This document shows, in pieces, positions 8,671 through 16,773 of a DNA stretch of 64,000 bases. The notes beneath the pieces are model-generated. The model saw only the letters and a program-made list of their open reading frames with translations, was not told the DNA's origin and did no database searches. How positions within the stretch are numbered: the first letter of the stretch is position 1; each line of letters opens with the position of its first letter. The DNA comes from Prosthecobacter debontii. GTDB lineage: Bacteria > Verrucomicrobiota > Verrucomicrobiia > Verrucomicrobiales > Verrucomicrobiaceae. Both the position numbers and the translations under genes were made by a program. The stretch is taken from NCBI GenBank assembly GCA_945860295.1, contig CAMAQH010000018.1, forward strand, positions 1 through 64,000. Direction: 5' to 3'.

Positions 8671-9681
8671 TTATTTTGTGTTCTGTTTCAACCACAGCAG
8701 GGCAACATCCGGGAAATCAGAGAAGAGTCCATCGACATGAGCTTGATGGAAAAGGAGATCCAAAAGGTCGTCCGTAGATTTGGCAAACCTGGGCAATTCA
8801 TCAATGCGCAGCGTGTAGGGATGTACTTGAAGTTTTTGCGCGTGCGCATTCTTCACGAGATTAGTGACCTCACGCTTAGCTGTGATGATCGAGCCAATAT
8901 CCGGGCCGATACCGTCGGCAATCTTGGCAAGTTCGGCGAGTCCTTCAGGCGTGCGCAGATGGTCAAAGTCAGTTTTACCTGGGCCTCTAGTTCCGCCACT
9001 CATGAGCATGATAAGTCGGCCCTCCCAGCCGAGTTCATTGCGCAGGCGAATCACTTCATCATGCTCGAAGCACTGGATGTAGCAGCGATCTTGCTTCGTC
9101 TTGTAGCCATGCTTATGCAGGATGGACAGAACGATGCGGCTGATGTCGTGACCTTCTTTGAGATGCCAAGCGGGCTGCTTAATCTCGGGATAGATACCAG
9201 CGATGCGGCCCGTGCTTTGATTGAGTCCGGCGATGAGTTCCAACTCCTCTTCAAGGGTTGGTATTTGAAATGAGGAGATGCCTTTCGGAAAGCGTTTCGG
9301 GAAGACCTGCTTGCCTGTCTTGGCATTGAAGCGCTCACAGACATGAAGCTGCTTCAACTCAACGACGGTGAAATCGAGCGCATAGTAGCGACCATCGGCG
9401 CGCTTGTGGTCAGGAAAGCGCGTGGCGACATCGCTGATGGTATCGACGTGGATGTCATGCAGCACGACAGGCACGTCATCTTTGCTCAACACAACATCTT
9501 GCTCGATGTAATCCGCGTCCATTGCATGTGCCATGGCTTTGGCTTCAAGCGTATGCTCAGGCAGATAACCCGATGCTCCGCGATGGGCGATGATGATGGG
9601 CTCGGATGACTGGGCCATGACGGTGTTTATGGTAAGCAGTTGAAAGCAAATCGTAGATGCAAAGAACGTCGTGCGCGCCAT
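8671..9681 (-). CDS. glpQ: Glycerophosphodiester phosphodiesterase, exported
   Basis: A 336-residue GDPD enzyme that hydrolyses glycerophosphodiesters to glycerol 3-phosphate and an alcohol. The start at 9681 gives a clean signal peptide (MARTTFFASTICFQLLTINTVMA); the longer frame to 9843 overlaps the divergent gene. The catalytic signature IIAHRGASGYLPEHT with the HR and the E, followed by EQDVVLSKDDVPVVLHD, is intact, and HPYTLR occurs near the end. The length fits periplasmic GlpQ. Its start lies only 9 bases from the start of a divergent gene, so its promoter must lie within that gene. Confidence 0.88.
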   Translation of the reverse strand: MARTTFFASTICFQLLTINTVMAQSSEPIIIAHRGASGYLPEHTLEAKAMAHAMDADYIEQDVVLSKDDVPVVLHDIHVDTISDVATRFPDHKRADGRYYALDFTVVELKQLHVCERFNAKTGKQVFPKRFPKGISSFQIPTLEEELELIAGLNQSTGRIAGIYPEIKQPAWHLKEGHDISRIVLSILHKHGYKTKQDRCYIQCFEHDEVIRLRNELGWEGRLIMLMSGGTRGPGKTDFDHLRTPEGLAELAKIADGIGPDIGSIITAKREVTNLVKNAHAQKLQVHPYTLRIDELPRFAKSTDDLLDLLFHQAHVDGLFSDFPDVALLWLKQNTK

Positions 9682-9690
9682 GACTCCAGC

Positions 9691-10308
9691 ATGAAGCACT
9701 ACCGCGTCCACCGCATCTCCAAATCTACACCGACCCCGGACTGGTCTCAGGCGGATGTGCTCACTGACTTTTGCTTTCCATGGGAGGAGCGTCAGGTTCC
9801 TGTCACAGAGTTCCGCGCGCTCTGGGATGAGGAGCGGCTGCACTTCCGCTTCGACTGTGTGGATGAGGATCTCGTGCTGGGTGATGGCGACACGCTGAAA
9901 GACCGTGTGCTTGGTTCAGATCGTGTGGAGATCTTTCTCACACCGGATCTCAGCCTCACTCCCTATTACTGTTTTGAAATGAGTCCGCGTGGGGAAGTGC
10001 TGGCTTATCAGGCACGCTTCCATCGGCAGATAGACTGGAATTGGACATGCCCAAATTTTCAAATCAGTGCCTGCATTGAGGCGCCGCATTATCGCGTGGC
10101 AGGCAGCTTGCCATTGGCAAACTTGCGCGTGCTCAATGTCCTGAAGCCAGACTCGCGTGAGTTTTATGCAGGCGTCTATCGTGGCGAGTTCAGACATCGG
10201 CCAGATGGCAGTGTGCAGCATGGCTGGATGCCCTGGGTGAATCCGCAGACGGAGGAGCCTGACTTCCATGTGCCGGAGTCTATTGGCGTGTTTGTACTCC
10301 AAGACTAG
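9691..10308 (+). CDS. CBM9-like carbohydrate-binding family protein
   Basis: A 205-residue protein from the ATG at 9691 (MKHYRVHRI). The pattern ALWDEERLHFRFDCVDEDL, DRVEIFLTPD, YYCFEMSPRGEVLAY and YAGVYRGEFRH is typical of stand-alone CBM9-like domains (carbohydrate-binding family 9-like, also seen in endoglucanase-associated proteins). No signal peptide is visible, so it may be cytoplasmic. It probably binds a sugar or is a divergent enzyme accessory. It is divergent from glpQ with a 9-bp gap. Confidence 0.7.
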   Translation: MKHYRVHRISKSTPTPDWSQADVLTDFCFPWEERQVPVTEFRALWDEERLHFRFDCVDEDLVLGDGDTLKDRVLGSDRVEIFLTPDLSLTPYYCFEMSPRGEVLAYQARFHRQIDWNWTCPNFQISACIEAPHYRVAGSLPLANLRVLNVLKPDSREFYAGVYRGEFRHRPDGSVQHGWMPWVNPQTEEPDFHVPESIGVFVLQD

Positions 10309-10311
10309 ACC

Positions 10312-10673
10312 TCACTCCGCTGGCAGATCCCAAGCTTTTAGCCGGTCGCTTTTTGCTGTTATTTCCTGACGCTGCTCGACGGGACGTCCGACGAACTCAT
10401 AAAGCAGGGCATCATAGGTTTTGAAGCGTGTGTTCAGTGCGTCGAAGTGCTTTTTATCAGCTATGTGTCCGCGCCCACTGGGTCAACGATGACACCAGTC
10501 CGCGAAGCATAACTGGCGATGCTGGTTTGCAGCGAAGCTCCATTGTCGTTCTCGACGAACCGGATGAAGTCTGTGGCTGTCACCAAGCCGTCCTGTGAAA
10601 CGGCTTTGAGATCCGCCTACGCCGCCGCGCCGAGCATCAGGCTCCAACTCAGGACGATGACGAGAGTCTTTAT
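10312..10673 (-). pseudogene. Broken small exported protein (TYDALLYE-type family)
   Basis: Reading on the minus strand from 10673 gives a hydrophobic leader (KTLVIVLSWSLMLGAAA), a TAG stop at codon 19 (10617-10619), then ADLKAVSQDGLVTATDF. After DPVGA a one-base deletion near 10463 shifts the frame; the next frame continues HIADKKHFDALNTRF, KTYDALLYEFVGRP and ends at TGA 10312. The start codon is also ATA instead of ATG. From memory, intact relatives carry VGAVHIADKxYYxxLN and YDALLYE and occur in Planctomycetes and Verrucomicrobia; their function is unknown. Three independent lesions make it a clear pseudogene. It lies four bases downstream of the dienelactone hydrolase stop. Confidence 0.75.
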
Positions 10674-10676
10674 GGA

Positions 10677-11450
10677 TCAGTTGGCGAAGAGTTTGCTGAA
10701 GAAGGTCTTCATCTCATCCCATGAAGCCTTATCGGCGGCTTCGTTGTAAGCCGCACCTTTGGAGTTGTCATTGCCAGCAGCTTTCTGAGTGAAGGCATGA
10801 ACGGCACCTGGATACTGGACGAGCTTGTAATCCACACCGGCGTCCTTCATTTCCTGTTCAAAGGCGGCGATGTCGGCGGCAGGCACGAAGGGATCGTCCG
10901 CACCGTGGAGAGCAAGCACCTTACCCTTGATGTTCTTGCCATCGGCTGGCGTGGGGCTGTCGAGTCCGCCATGAAAACTGACCACGCCTTTCAAGGCTGC
11001 TCCACCACGTGCCAGCTCAATGGCAGCGGTGCCGCCGAAGCAGTAGCCGATGCAGGCCACGCGAGAGGTATCCGTGCGGCTGTCTTTGACCAGCACGCTG
11101 AGCGCCGTCTTCAGGCGATCGCGGAGCAGAGCGCGATCCTTTTTGTACTTGCCCGCTTCCTGTCCAGAGGCAGGCGGCTGGGGCCGCACGCCTTTCCCAT
11201 ACACATCGGCGACGAATACGTTGTAGCCCAGTTCAGCCAGCATTCGCGCGCGCATCTTTTCATTGTCACTGACGCCGGTCCACTGATGCACGATGAGGAC
11301 GGAGGGGCGCTTTGATGTGGTGGAGTCATCATAGGCGGCCCAGCCCTCGCAGGTCACATCACCGTTGAGGTACTCGAAGGGTTTTTCAACGATGCGCGCC
11401 GCGAGCAGCGGAGCAATGGTAACGAGTATGGAGATCAAGAAAGGTTTCAT
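10677..11450 (-). CDS. Dienelactone hydrolase family protein, exported
   Basis: A 257-residue alpha/beta hydrolase with a signal peptide (MKPFLISILVTIAPLLAA). The nucleophile elbow GYCFGG carries a cysteine, as in dienelactone hydrolases; the acid is probably in HGADDPFVP and the histidine in GAVHAFTQ. LIVHQWTGVSDN supplies the oxyanion region. The family cleaves dienelactone or related esters; periplasmic members usually have unknown substrates. The length is normal. It precedes a degraded pseudogene on the same strand. Confidence 0.88.
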   Translation of the reverse strand: MKPFLISILVTIAPLLAARIVEKPFEYLNGDVTCEGWAAYDDSTTSKRPSVLIVHQWTGVSDNEKMRARMLAELGYNVFVADVYGKGVRPQPPASGQEAGKYKKDRALLRDRLKTALSVLVKDSRTDTSRVACIGYCFGGTAAIELARGGAALKGVVSFHGGLDSPTPADGKNIKGKVLALHGADDPFVPAADIAAFEQEMKDAGVDYKLVQYPGAVHAFTQKAAGNDNSKGAAYNEAADKASWDEMKTFFSKLFAN

Positions 11451-11534
11451 GGTGGTAGGATACGACGAGGCTCAGACAGTCCACGCAAGCATCTTCGTTC
11501 GAATGAATTTCAGCCGCGCTCGCGTATCCGGTGG

Positions 11535-12929
11535 ATGTCTCCAACTACGCTTTGTTTCTCCTTGCTTGCCTTCGCCCTCACAGCCAACGCGCAGACCAGT
11601 GTTTTGACGCTCGGTGCCACGGGAGATGGTCAGACGGATGATACGACGGCGATTGAAAAGGCGGTGCTTTCCCATGGCAGTCTGCTTTTCCCCAAGGGCA
11701 CTTATCGCCTGACTCGCACGGTCAATATCCCGCTGAGTGAGACGGGTTTTGCCGCGTTGTCGGGTGATGGCACAGCGCGCATTGTCATGGCAGGAGCTGG
11801 GCCCGCTTTCTTTTTCAAAGGTAGCCACGAAGGCACCGCAGCACCTAGTAGTTTCAAATCGCCGGTGTGGGAGAAGGAGCGCACACCCATGGTCAGCGGC
11901 ATCGAGATCGTGGGTGAACATGCCGAGGCGGATGGCATCGAGGCCGTGGGCACGATGCAGCTCACGCTGACTCGTGTCGTCGTGCGCAAGTGCCGCCACG
12001 CCGTACATCTCACCACGCGCAATCGCAACGTGCTCATCGCCGATTGCCACTTCTATGAGAACAGCGGTATCGGCATCTTTTTGGATCAACTGAACCTCCA
12101 CCAGATTAACGTCATCGGCTGCCACATAAGCTACAATGGCGGTGGAGGCATTGTGTCGCGCGGAGGCAATGTGCGGAACCTGCACATCGGTACCTGTGAC
12201 ATTGAGGGCAATCATTCAGAAAAAGGACCGCCGTCGGCGAATGTCGAGCTCACCTCCACTGAAGGCTCCATCGGCGAGGTGGCGATTACCGGTTGTACGC
12301 TCCAGCACACGAGCAAAGCTCCCGGCTCGGCAAATATCCGCATCAACGGCGCGGGTACTGATTCCAGCTTGGAGCGCCGTGTTGGCCGCGCGACGACTCG
12401 TGAGGGTAATGTGACCATCACCGCCAATGTCTTCAGCGACGTGCGGGTGAATATCGAAGTGCGTGAATCACGCGGCGTCACGATCACAGGCAACACGTTC
12501 TGGGAAGGTTTTGAGCATGATATGATAGCTGAGAACTGCGAGCATCTCGTCATCAGCAGTAACAACTTCGACCGCAACCCGCGCTATGCCGTGAATGGTT
12601 TTCTGAATGCGGAGAACAATGGCATTGTGCTAACTAACTGCACCGATAGCTCACTCACTGGCAACGTGATCTCCGGCGTCTGGCGTCAGCGCGCAGCGGT
12701 GGATGTCATGGGCGGCAGTCGGCTCATCATCGCTCAAAACCAAATCCTTGACTCCGACGGCGCTGGCATTCGTTTGGAGGATGTGAAGCACAGCCTGATT
12801 ACCAACAATCTCATCCGCGATGACCGTCCCAAGGACAAGCGGAGCAAGGAGCCGTCCCTGCTGATGGTGAAGAGCGCGGAGAATCAGCTCAGCGCGAATC
12901 TGCTGGGGAACGGGCAGAAGGAGGATTAG
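11535..12929 (+). CDS. Exported right-handed beta-helix (pectate lyase-like) protein
   Basis: A 464-residue protein with a signal peptide (MSPTTLCFSLLAFALTANA). The start GATGDGQTDDTTAIEKAV is the typical entry of pectate-lyase superfamily beta-helices. Repeating beta-helix rungs follow (NVLIADCHFYENSGIGIFL, GVTITGNTFW, LVISSNNFDRNP, NGIVLTNCTDSSLTGN, NNLIRDD). It may be a polysaccharide lyase or GH28-like hydrolase; I cannot place a catalytic triad. Its stop is one base from the convergent nucleoside transporter stop. Confidence 0.8.
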   Translation: MSPTTLCFSLLAFALTANAQTSVLTLGATGDGQTDDTTAIEKAVLSHGSLLFPKGTYRLTRTVNIPLSETGFAALSGDGTARIVMAGAGPAFFFKGSHEGTAAPSSFKSPVWEKERTPMVSGIEIVGEHAEADGIEAVGTMQLTLTRVVVRKCRHAVHLTTRNRNVLIADCHFYENSGIGIFLDQLNLHQINVIGCHISYNGGGGIVSRGGNVRNLHIGTCDIEGNHSEKGPPSANVELTSTEGSIGEVAITGCTLQHTSKAPGSANIRINGAGTDSSLERRVGRATTREGNVTITANVFSDVRVNIEVRESRGVTITGNTFWEGFEHDMIAENCEHLVISSNNFDRNPRYAVNGFLNAENNGIVLTNCTDSSLTGNVISGVWRQRAAVDVMGGSRLIIAQNQILDSDGAGIRLEDVKHSLITNNLIRDDRPKDKRSKEPSLLMVKSAENQLSANLLGNGQKED

Positions 12930-12930
12930 C

Positions 12931-14181
12931 TCAGCGTGCCAGCAGCCCGACGATGCATGCGGTGCAATAGCACGCGAGCAAGCCGCCGATCATGGCTTTG
13001 AAACCGAGGCGTGCGAGATCCTGGCGGCGGTTTTCTGCCAGCGCGCCGATGCCGCCGATCTGGATGGCGATACTGGCGAAATTGGCGAAGCCGCACAGGG
13101 CGTAAGTGGCGATGGTGACACTCCGTGGCTGTAGTCCCTCGGCTTTGCTTAGGCTCAGGTAGCCGATGAATTCATTAAGTGCGATGCGTTCTCCGAGAAT
13201 GCTGCCGATGGTCGGGCAGTCCTGCCACGGCACGCCCATAAGCCAGGCGAAAGGGGCATTCACCCAGCCAAGTAGCGTCTGAAGCGGTCTGGCTTCGCTG
13301 ATGCCGAAACCACGCAGGCCGAATGAGAGTGTGTAGTTTGCCAAAGCCACGATGGCGACAAAGGCGATGAGCATGGCCATGACATTGATGGCGAGTTTCA
13401 TGCCGTCACTGGCACCATGACAAATCGCATCAATGCCATTCACAGACTCGCGTTCGATCTGGCGTTGCGCGCCCTCAGCGGTGTCGCTTATCTCAGTTTC
13501 CGGCAGGAGAATCTTTGCGAGCATCAGCGAGGCCGGTGCGCTCATGACAGAAGCGGTGAGCAAATGCCCTGCGGAGATGCCAAAGGCGACATAGGCGGCC
13601 AATACGCCACCCGCGATGCTGGCCATGCCTCCGATCATCAGGGCCAGCAGTTCGCTGCGCGTCATCGTGGCAAGGTAGGGCTTGATCACGAGCGGTGCCT
13701 CCGTCTGTCCCATGAAGATATTGGCCGCTGCGGCCAGGCTTTCACTGCCGCTGGTGCCCATGAGTCGCTGCATGATCCAGGCGACACAGCGCACGATCAC
13801 TTGCAGAACGCCATAGTGATATAGAAGCGAGGACAAGGCCGATACGAGCACGATGGTGCCGGTCACGTTCACGGCAAAAAGAAAGGCGTTTTCAGGCCCC
13901 CATTTCGCTGAGAGCAGGTCGTGGTTCGCCAGCGGACCGAAGACCATGGAGACTCCTTCATTGGCAAAGCCTAGCAGCCGATTGAAAGCGGCATCCAGCC
14001 TGCTAAAAAACCAAGCTCCAGTTTCCGAACGCAGAACCAGCCAAGCGAGGATGAATTGCAGTGCCAGACCAGCAGTCACAGTGCGCCAGGGGAAGAGGCG
14101 GCGGTTTTCTGAGATCGCCCAAGCGAGTGCGATGAAAGCTACGAGGCCAAATACACCGATGAAGCTGAAATTGGAAGGCAT
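12931..14181 (-). CDS. Concentrative nucleoside transporter (NupC/CNT family)
   Basis: A 416-residue inner-membrane protein with about ten hydrophobic segments. The CNT hallmark GQTEAPLVIKPYLATMTRSE is present, as are GGMASIAGGVLAAYV and LNEFIGYLSLS, which belong to the nucleoside-binding core. It should import nucleosides with Na+ or H+. The start at 14181 (MPSNFSFIG) matches the family length; the open frame extends upstream into another gene's end. It lies 28 bases after a small membrane-protein gene on the same strand. Confidence 0.9.
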   Translation of the reverse strand: MPSNFSFIGVFGLVAFIALAWAISENRRLFPWRTVTAGLALQFILAWLVLRSETGAWFFSRLDAAFNRLLGFANEGVSMVFGPLANHDLLSAKWGPENAFLFAVNVTGTIVLVSALSSLLYHYGVLQVIVRCVAWIMQRLMGTSGSESLAAAANIFMGQTEAPLVIKPYLATMTRSELLALMIGGMASIAGGVLAAYVAFGISAGHLLTASVMSAPASLMLAKILLPETEISDTAEGAQRQIERESVNGIDAICHGASDGMKLAINVMAMLIAFVAIVALANYTLSFGLRGFGISEARPLQTLLGWVNAPFAWLMGVPWQDCPTIGSILGERIALNEFIGYLSLSKAEGLQPRSVTIATYALCGFANFASIAIQIGGIGALAENRRQDLARLGFKAMIGGLLACYCTACIVGLLAR

Positions 14182-14209
14182 GAGTTGGTAGAACCGATGC
14201 CCCAGATGA

Positions 14210-14575
14210 TCACGGCAGACTGGTGCGTCCAGCAGCTCCAGGAGCAGTGCCTTGAATTCTATTTTGCTCGTTAACGTGGAACCAATCATCAGCAGACATG
14301 CGCTTAGCATCCATCCGGCTTTGATAGGTCACTCCAGCGACGAAGCAGCCGACATCTGCGACAAGAATCCCCATGGCGATGAGGATGCCCCACTTCTTCA
14401 GGCTTTCGTCGATGACCTTGTTCTTATTGACCGAGAACTGAGTCGCTTTAGAAAAGGTGGATTGGAAAAGTCGCCGCCACAGCCGAGGCTCGCGTGAGAC
14501 GCTAAATGACCACACGAAAAGAGCCGTCAGTATGATGCAGGCGATCTGGTATTGAAGTGGAAAGCGTTCGTCCAT
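14210..14575 (-). CDS. Small two-helix membrane protein, unknown
   Basis: 121 residues with hydrophobic segments near residues 9-26 (IACIILTALFVWSFSV) and 62-84 (WGILIAMGILVADVGCFVAG), a basic loop between them and a hydrophilic tail. I recognise no family. It precedes the nucleoside transporter on the same strand by 28 bases, so an operon is possible. The ribosome-binding site is weak. Confidence 0.5.
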   Translation of the reverse strand: MDERFPLQYQIACIILTALFVWSFSVSREPRLWRRLFQSTFSKATQFSVNKNKVIDESLKKWGILIAMGILVADVGCFVAGVTYQSRMDAKRMSADDWFHVNEQNRIQGTAPGAAGRTSLP

Positions 14576-14642
14576 TATTGGCTGCGCTCATTTGAACGCC
14601 CTCTGTCATAGAACGCCTTGATGAAAATGGCAATCACGTATT

Positions 14643-16223
14643 CTATTGAGCACGCAGGAAACAATCTGCTCCGGGCGTGCCTCCCGCAATAGTGAGATGC
14701 ACTTGACCATTTGCAGCCAGATGACTGAGCATGTGCCAAGCGTCCTCAGCATCCACACCGACCAAAGCAGCTAAGGCCTCAGCAGTGACTCCGGCACCAC
14801 TGGTAGGAAGGGCGGTGAGCACGACGGACATTTGCCTGAGGAAATCTGTCGCTGCCTTTTTACCGGCCTCGACACCGGGCTGATGATAAGCATTCACATT
14901 CACCAGCGTGGCATAAAAGCCGACCGCACGCTCGAACAAGCCCACGAGCATCCCGAGGCTGAAAGCACTGACTTCACTGACGGTCAACGTCACCGACTCA
15001 CGGCCTTTGTCAGCCAGCGCTGTGCGTGTGCCGCGCAGGAAGCCCTGCAAATAATCGCCGCTCGTGTAGCCGGGTTCGACCTCAAAGCCCGCTGTGTCAC
15101 GTGACTTGCGCACCTCGATGAAGGTGGCAAAGAAATTGTTCACGCCATCACGGAGTTGCTGCACATAGGCGTGCTGATCGGTACTGCCTTTATTACCATA
15201 AACGGCGATGCCCTGGTTCACCACGATGCCATCGAGATCATGCTCCTTGCCGAGCGACTCCATGACGAGCTGTTGGAGGTATTTGCTGAAAAGTACGAGC
15301 CGGTCCTTGTAAGGCAGCACGACCATGTCTTTCGCACCCTTGCCCTTTCCTGCGCTGAACCACATGAGGGCCAGCAGCATGGCCGCGTTTTCGCGTGCCG
15401 GGCGCGTGCGCGTCTCAGCATCCATCGCGGCTGCACCAGCCAGGAAGCCGCGCACGTCAACGCCTTGCAGGGCGGCAGCGAGTGTGCCCACCGCACTCAT
15501 CACGCTGGTGCGTCCGCCGACCCAATCCCACATCGGAAAGCGCGCCAGCCAACCATTCGCAATGGCATATTTATCAAGATTACTGCCCACACCGGTCACG
15601 GCCACGGCATATTCAGTGAAGTCCAGACCCAGAGCCTTGTAAGCGGCGGCGGCTTCCAGCATTCCATTGCGTGTCTCCTTAGTGCCACCCGACTTCGAGA
15701 TCACCAGCGTAATCGTCGTCTCCAATTCCGCACCAATCTGCGCCACTACGCGATCCATGCCATCAGGGTCGGTGTTATCAAAGAAGCTAATTTCCAGCAG
15801 CGGCACAGCCGGAGCGATAGCCTGAGCTACGAGCTGCGGCCCCAACGCCGAACCACCGATGCCGACGACAAGCACACGGGTGAACTTTTGCCCATTGGCC
15901 GCCTTCACCGCACCGCTGTGGACATCCGCCGCGAACCTCAAGACGTCCTCCAGCCCCACATCGATCTCAGCGCGCAGTTCAGCTGGAGCTAGCGCCGAGT
16001 TACGCAGCCAGTAGTGCCCGACCATGCGCCCCTCGTCAGGATTGGCGATGGCACCCGACTCAAGCTCCTTCATCGCCGTGAAGGCCTTTTCAATCGAAGG
16101 AGCCATCGAGTCGAACAGGCTGTCTTCAAAGGACATGCGGCTAATGTCGATGGAGAAGCCGAGCTGCGAGTAGCGGACGAAGTACTTCTGAAAACGTGGC
16201 CAAAGGGAGGTGGTGGTGCTCAT
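14643..16223 (-). CDS. pgi: Glucose-6-phosphate isomerase
   Basis: A 526-residue phosphoglucose isomerase converting glucose 6-phosphate to fructose 6-phosphate in glycolysis. [25 protein letters not shown] and [15 protein letters not shown] are the sugar-phosphate-binding SIS signatures; the base-region glutamate lies in [11 protein letters not shown], and [10 protein letters not shown] follows. The start at 16223 ([12 protein letters not shown]) avoids a nine-residue upstream extension. The sequence is of the long bacterial type, with a C-terminal extension of about 60 residues ([19 protein letters not shown]) that looks like a small helical domain. Confidence 0.93.
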   Translation of the reverse strand: MSTTTSLWPRFQKYFVRYSQLGFSIDISRMSFEDSLFDSMAPSIEKAFTAMKELESGAIANPDEGRMVGHYWLRNSALAPAELRAEIDVGLEDVLRFAADVHSGAVKAANGQKFTRVLVVGIGGSALGPQLVAQAIAPAVPLLEISFFDNTDPDGMDRVVAQIGAELETTITLVISKSGGTKETRNGMLEAAAAYKALGLDFTEYAVAVTGVGSNLDKYAIANGWLARFPMWDWVGGRTSVMSAVGTLAAALQGVDVRGFLAGAAAMDAETRTRPARENAAMLLALMWFSAGKGKGAKDMVVLPYKDRLVLFSKYLQQLVMESLGKEHDLDGIVVNQGIAVYGNKGSTDQHAYVQQLRDGVNNFFATFIEVRKSRDTAGFEVEPGYTSGDYLQGFLRGTRTALADKGRESVTLTVSEVSAFSLGMLVGLFERAVGFYATLVNVNAYHQPGVEAGKKAATDFLRQMSVVLTALPTSGAGVTAEALAALVGVDAEDAWHMLSHLAANGQVHLTIAGGTPGADCFLRAQ

Positions 16224-16548
16224 GGGATGTCTTCCAAGAAGCATGTTCAATGCCGAGCTGCAACCCGTGAGTGTAGGCTCCTCACTTCATGAGCATGAAA
16301 AGGCTGCATGGACTGGATGAGTAGCCGGGCAGCTTTTTTCTCTGGCATCAGGACGATCTGTTTCGTATTGCCTCGTCACTAAATCACACCGGAGAGTGGC
16401 GTTAGGGTAGGGATCGTTGCCTCACATTCGGTGACACCTGGCGTAAGGTTAAACTACCCCTTACACTGCACGACGTTTTGGCGCTGTCGATCCCGGAGTG
16501 CAGGTCGAGCGGAGCGACGTTGGAACGATTTCATGACCCTGATAAAAC
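16224..16548. other. Intergenic region upstream of pgi
   Basis: About 325 bases with no gene. A weak hairpin with an imperfect stem (GGCTGC at 16302 and GCAGC at 16329) is followed by six Ts on the plus strand. The part just before the PIN fragment may be decayed toxin-antitoxin sequence, but I could not read an antitoxin in it. Confidence 0.4.
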
Positions 16549-16770
16549 TTGGGAGCTGGAGTGAATGGCAACCTAATCCGCCAGCAGCCTGATTTTCGAT
16601 TTCAAGTCATCAAGGCTGATCTGGACGACAATAAGTTCATCGACTGTGCAATCACCGCAAATGCCCAACGGATCATCACCCATGATCGGCATTTTAACGT
16701 GCTGGCTGCCACGACCTATCGTGCGCGCCCGATCCTACCGGACGAGTTCATAGAGATGATGAACCTATAG
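16549..16770 (+). pseudogene. Truncated PIN-domain toxin remnant
   Basis: A 73-codon frame beginning at a TTG. Its core VIKADLDDNKFIDCAITAN and RIITHDRHFNVL is the C-terminal half of PIN-family toxin ribonucleases (the DDNKF and H-D parts of the acidic site). The N-terminal half with the first catalytic aspartate is missing, and no antitoxin is visible upstream. It is most likely a decayed toxin-antitoxin locus. Its stop is next to the convergent FtsX gene stop. Confidence 0.6.
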
Positions 16771-16773
16771 CCA

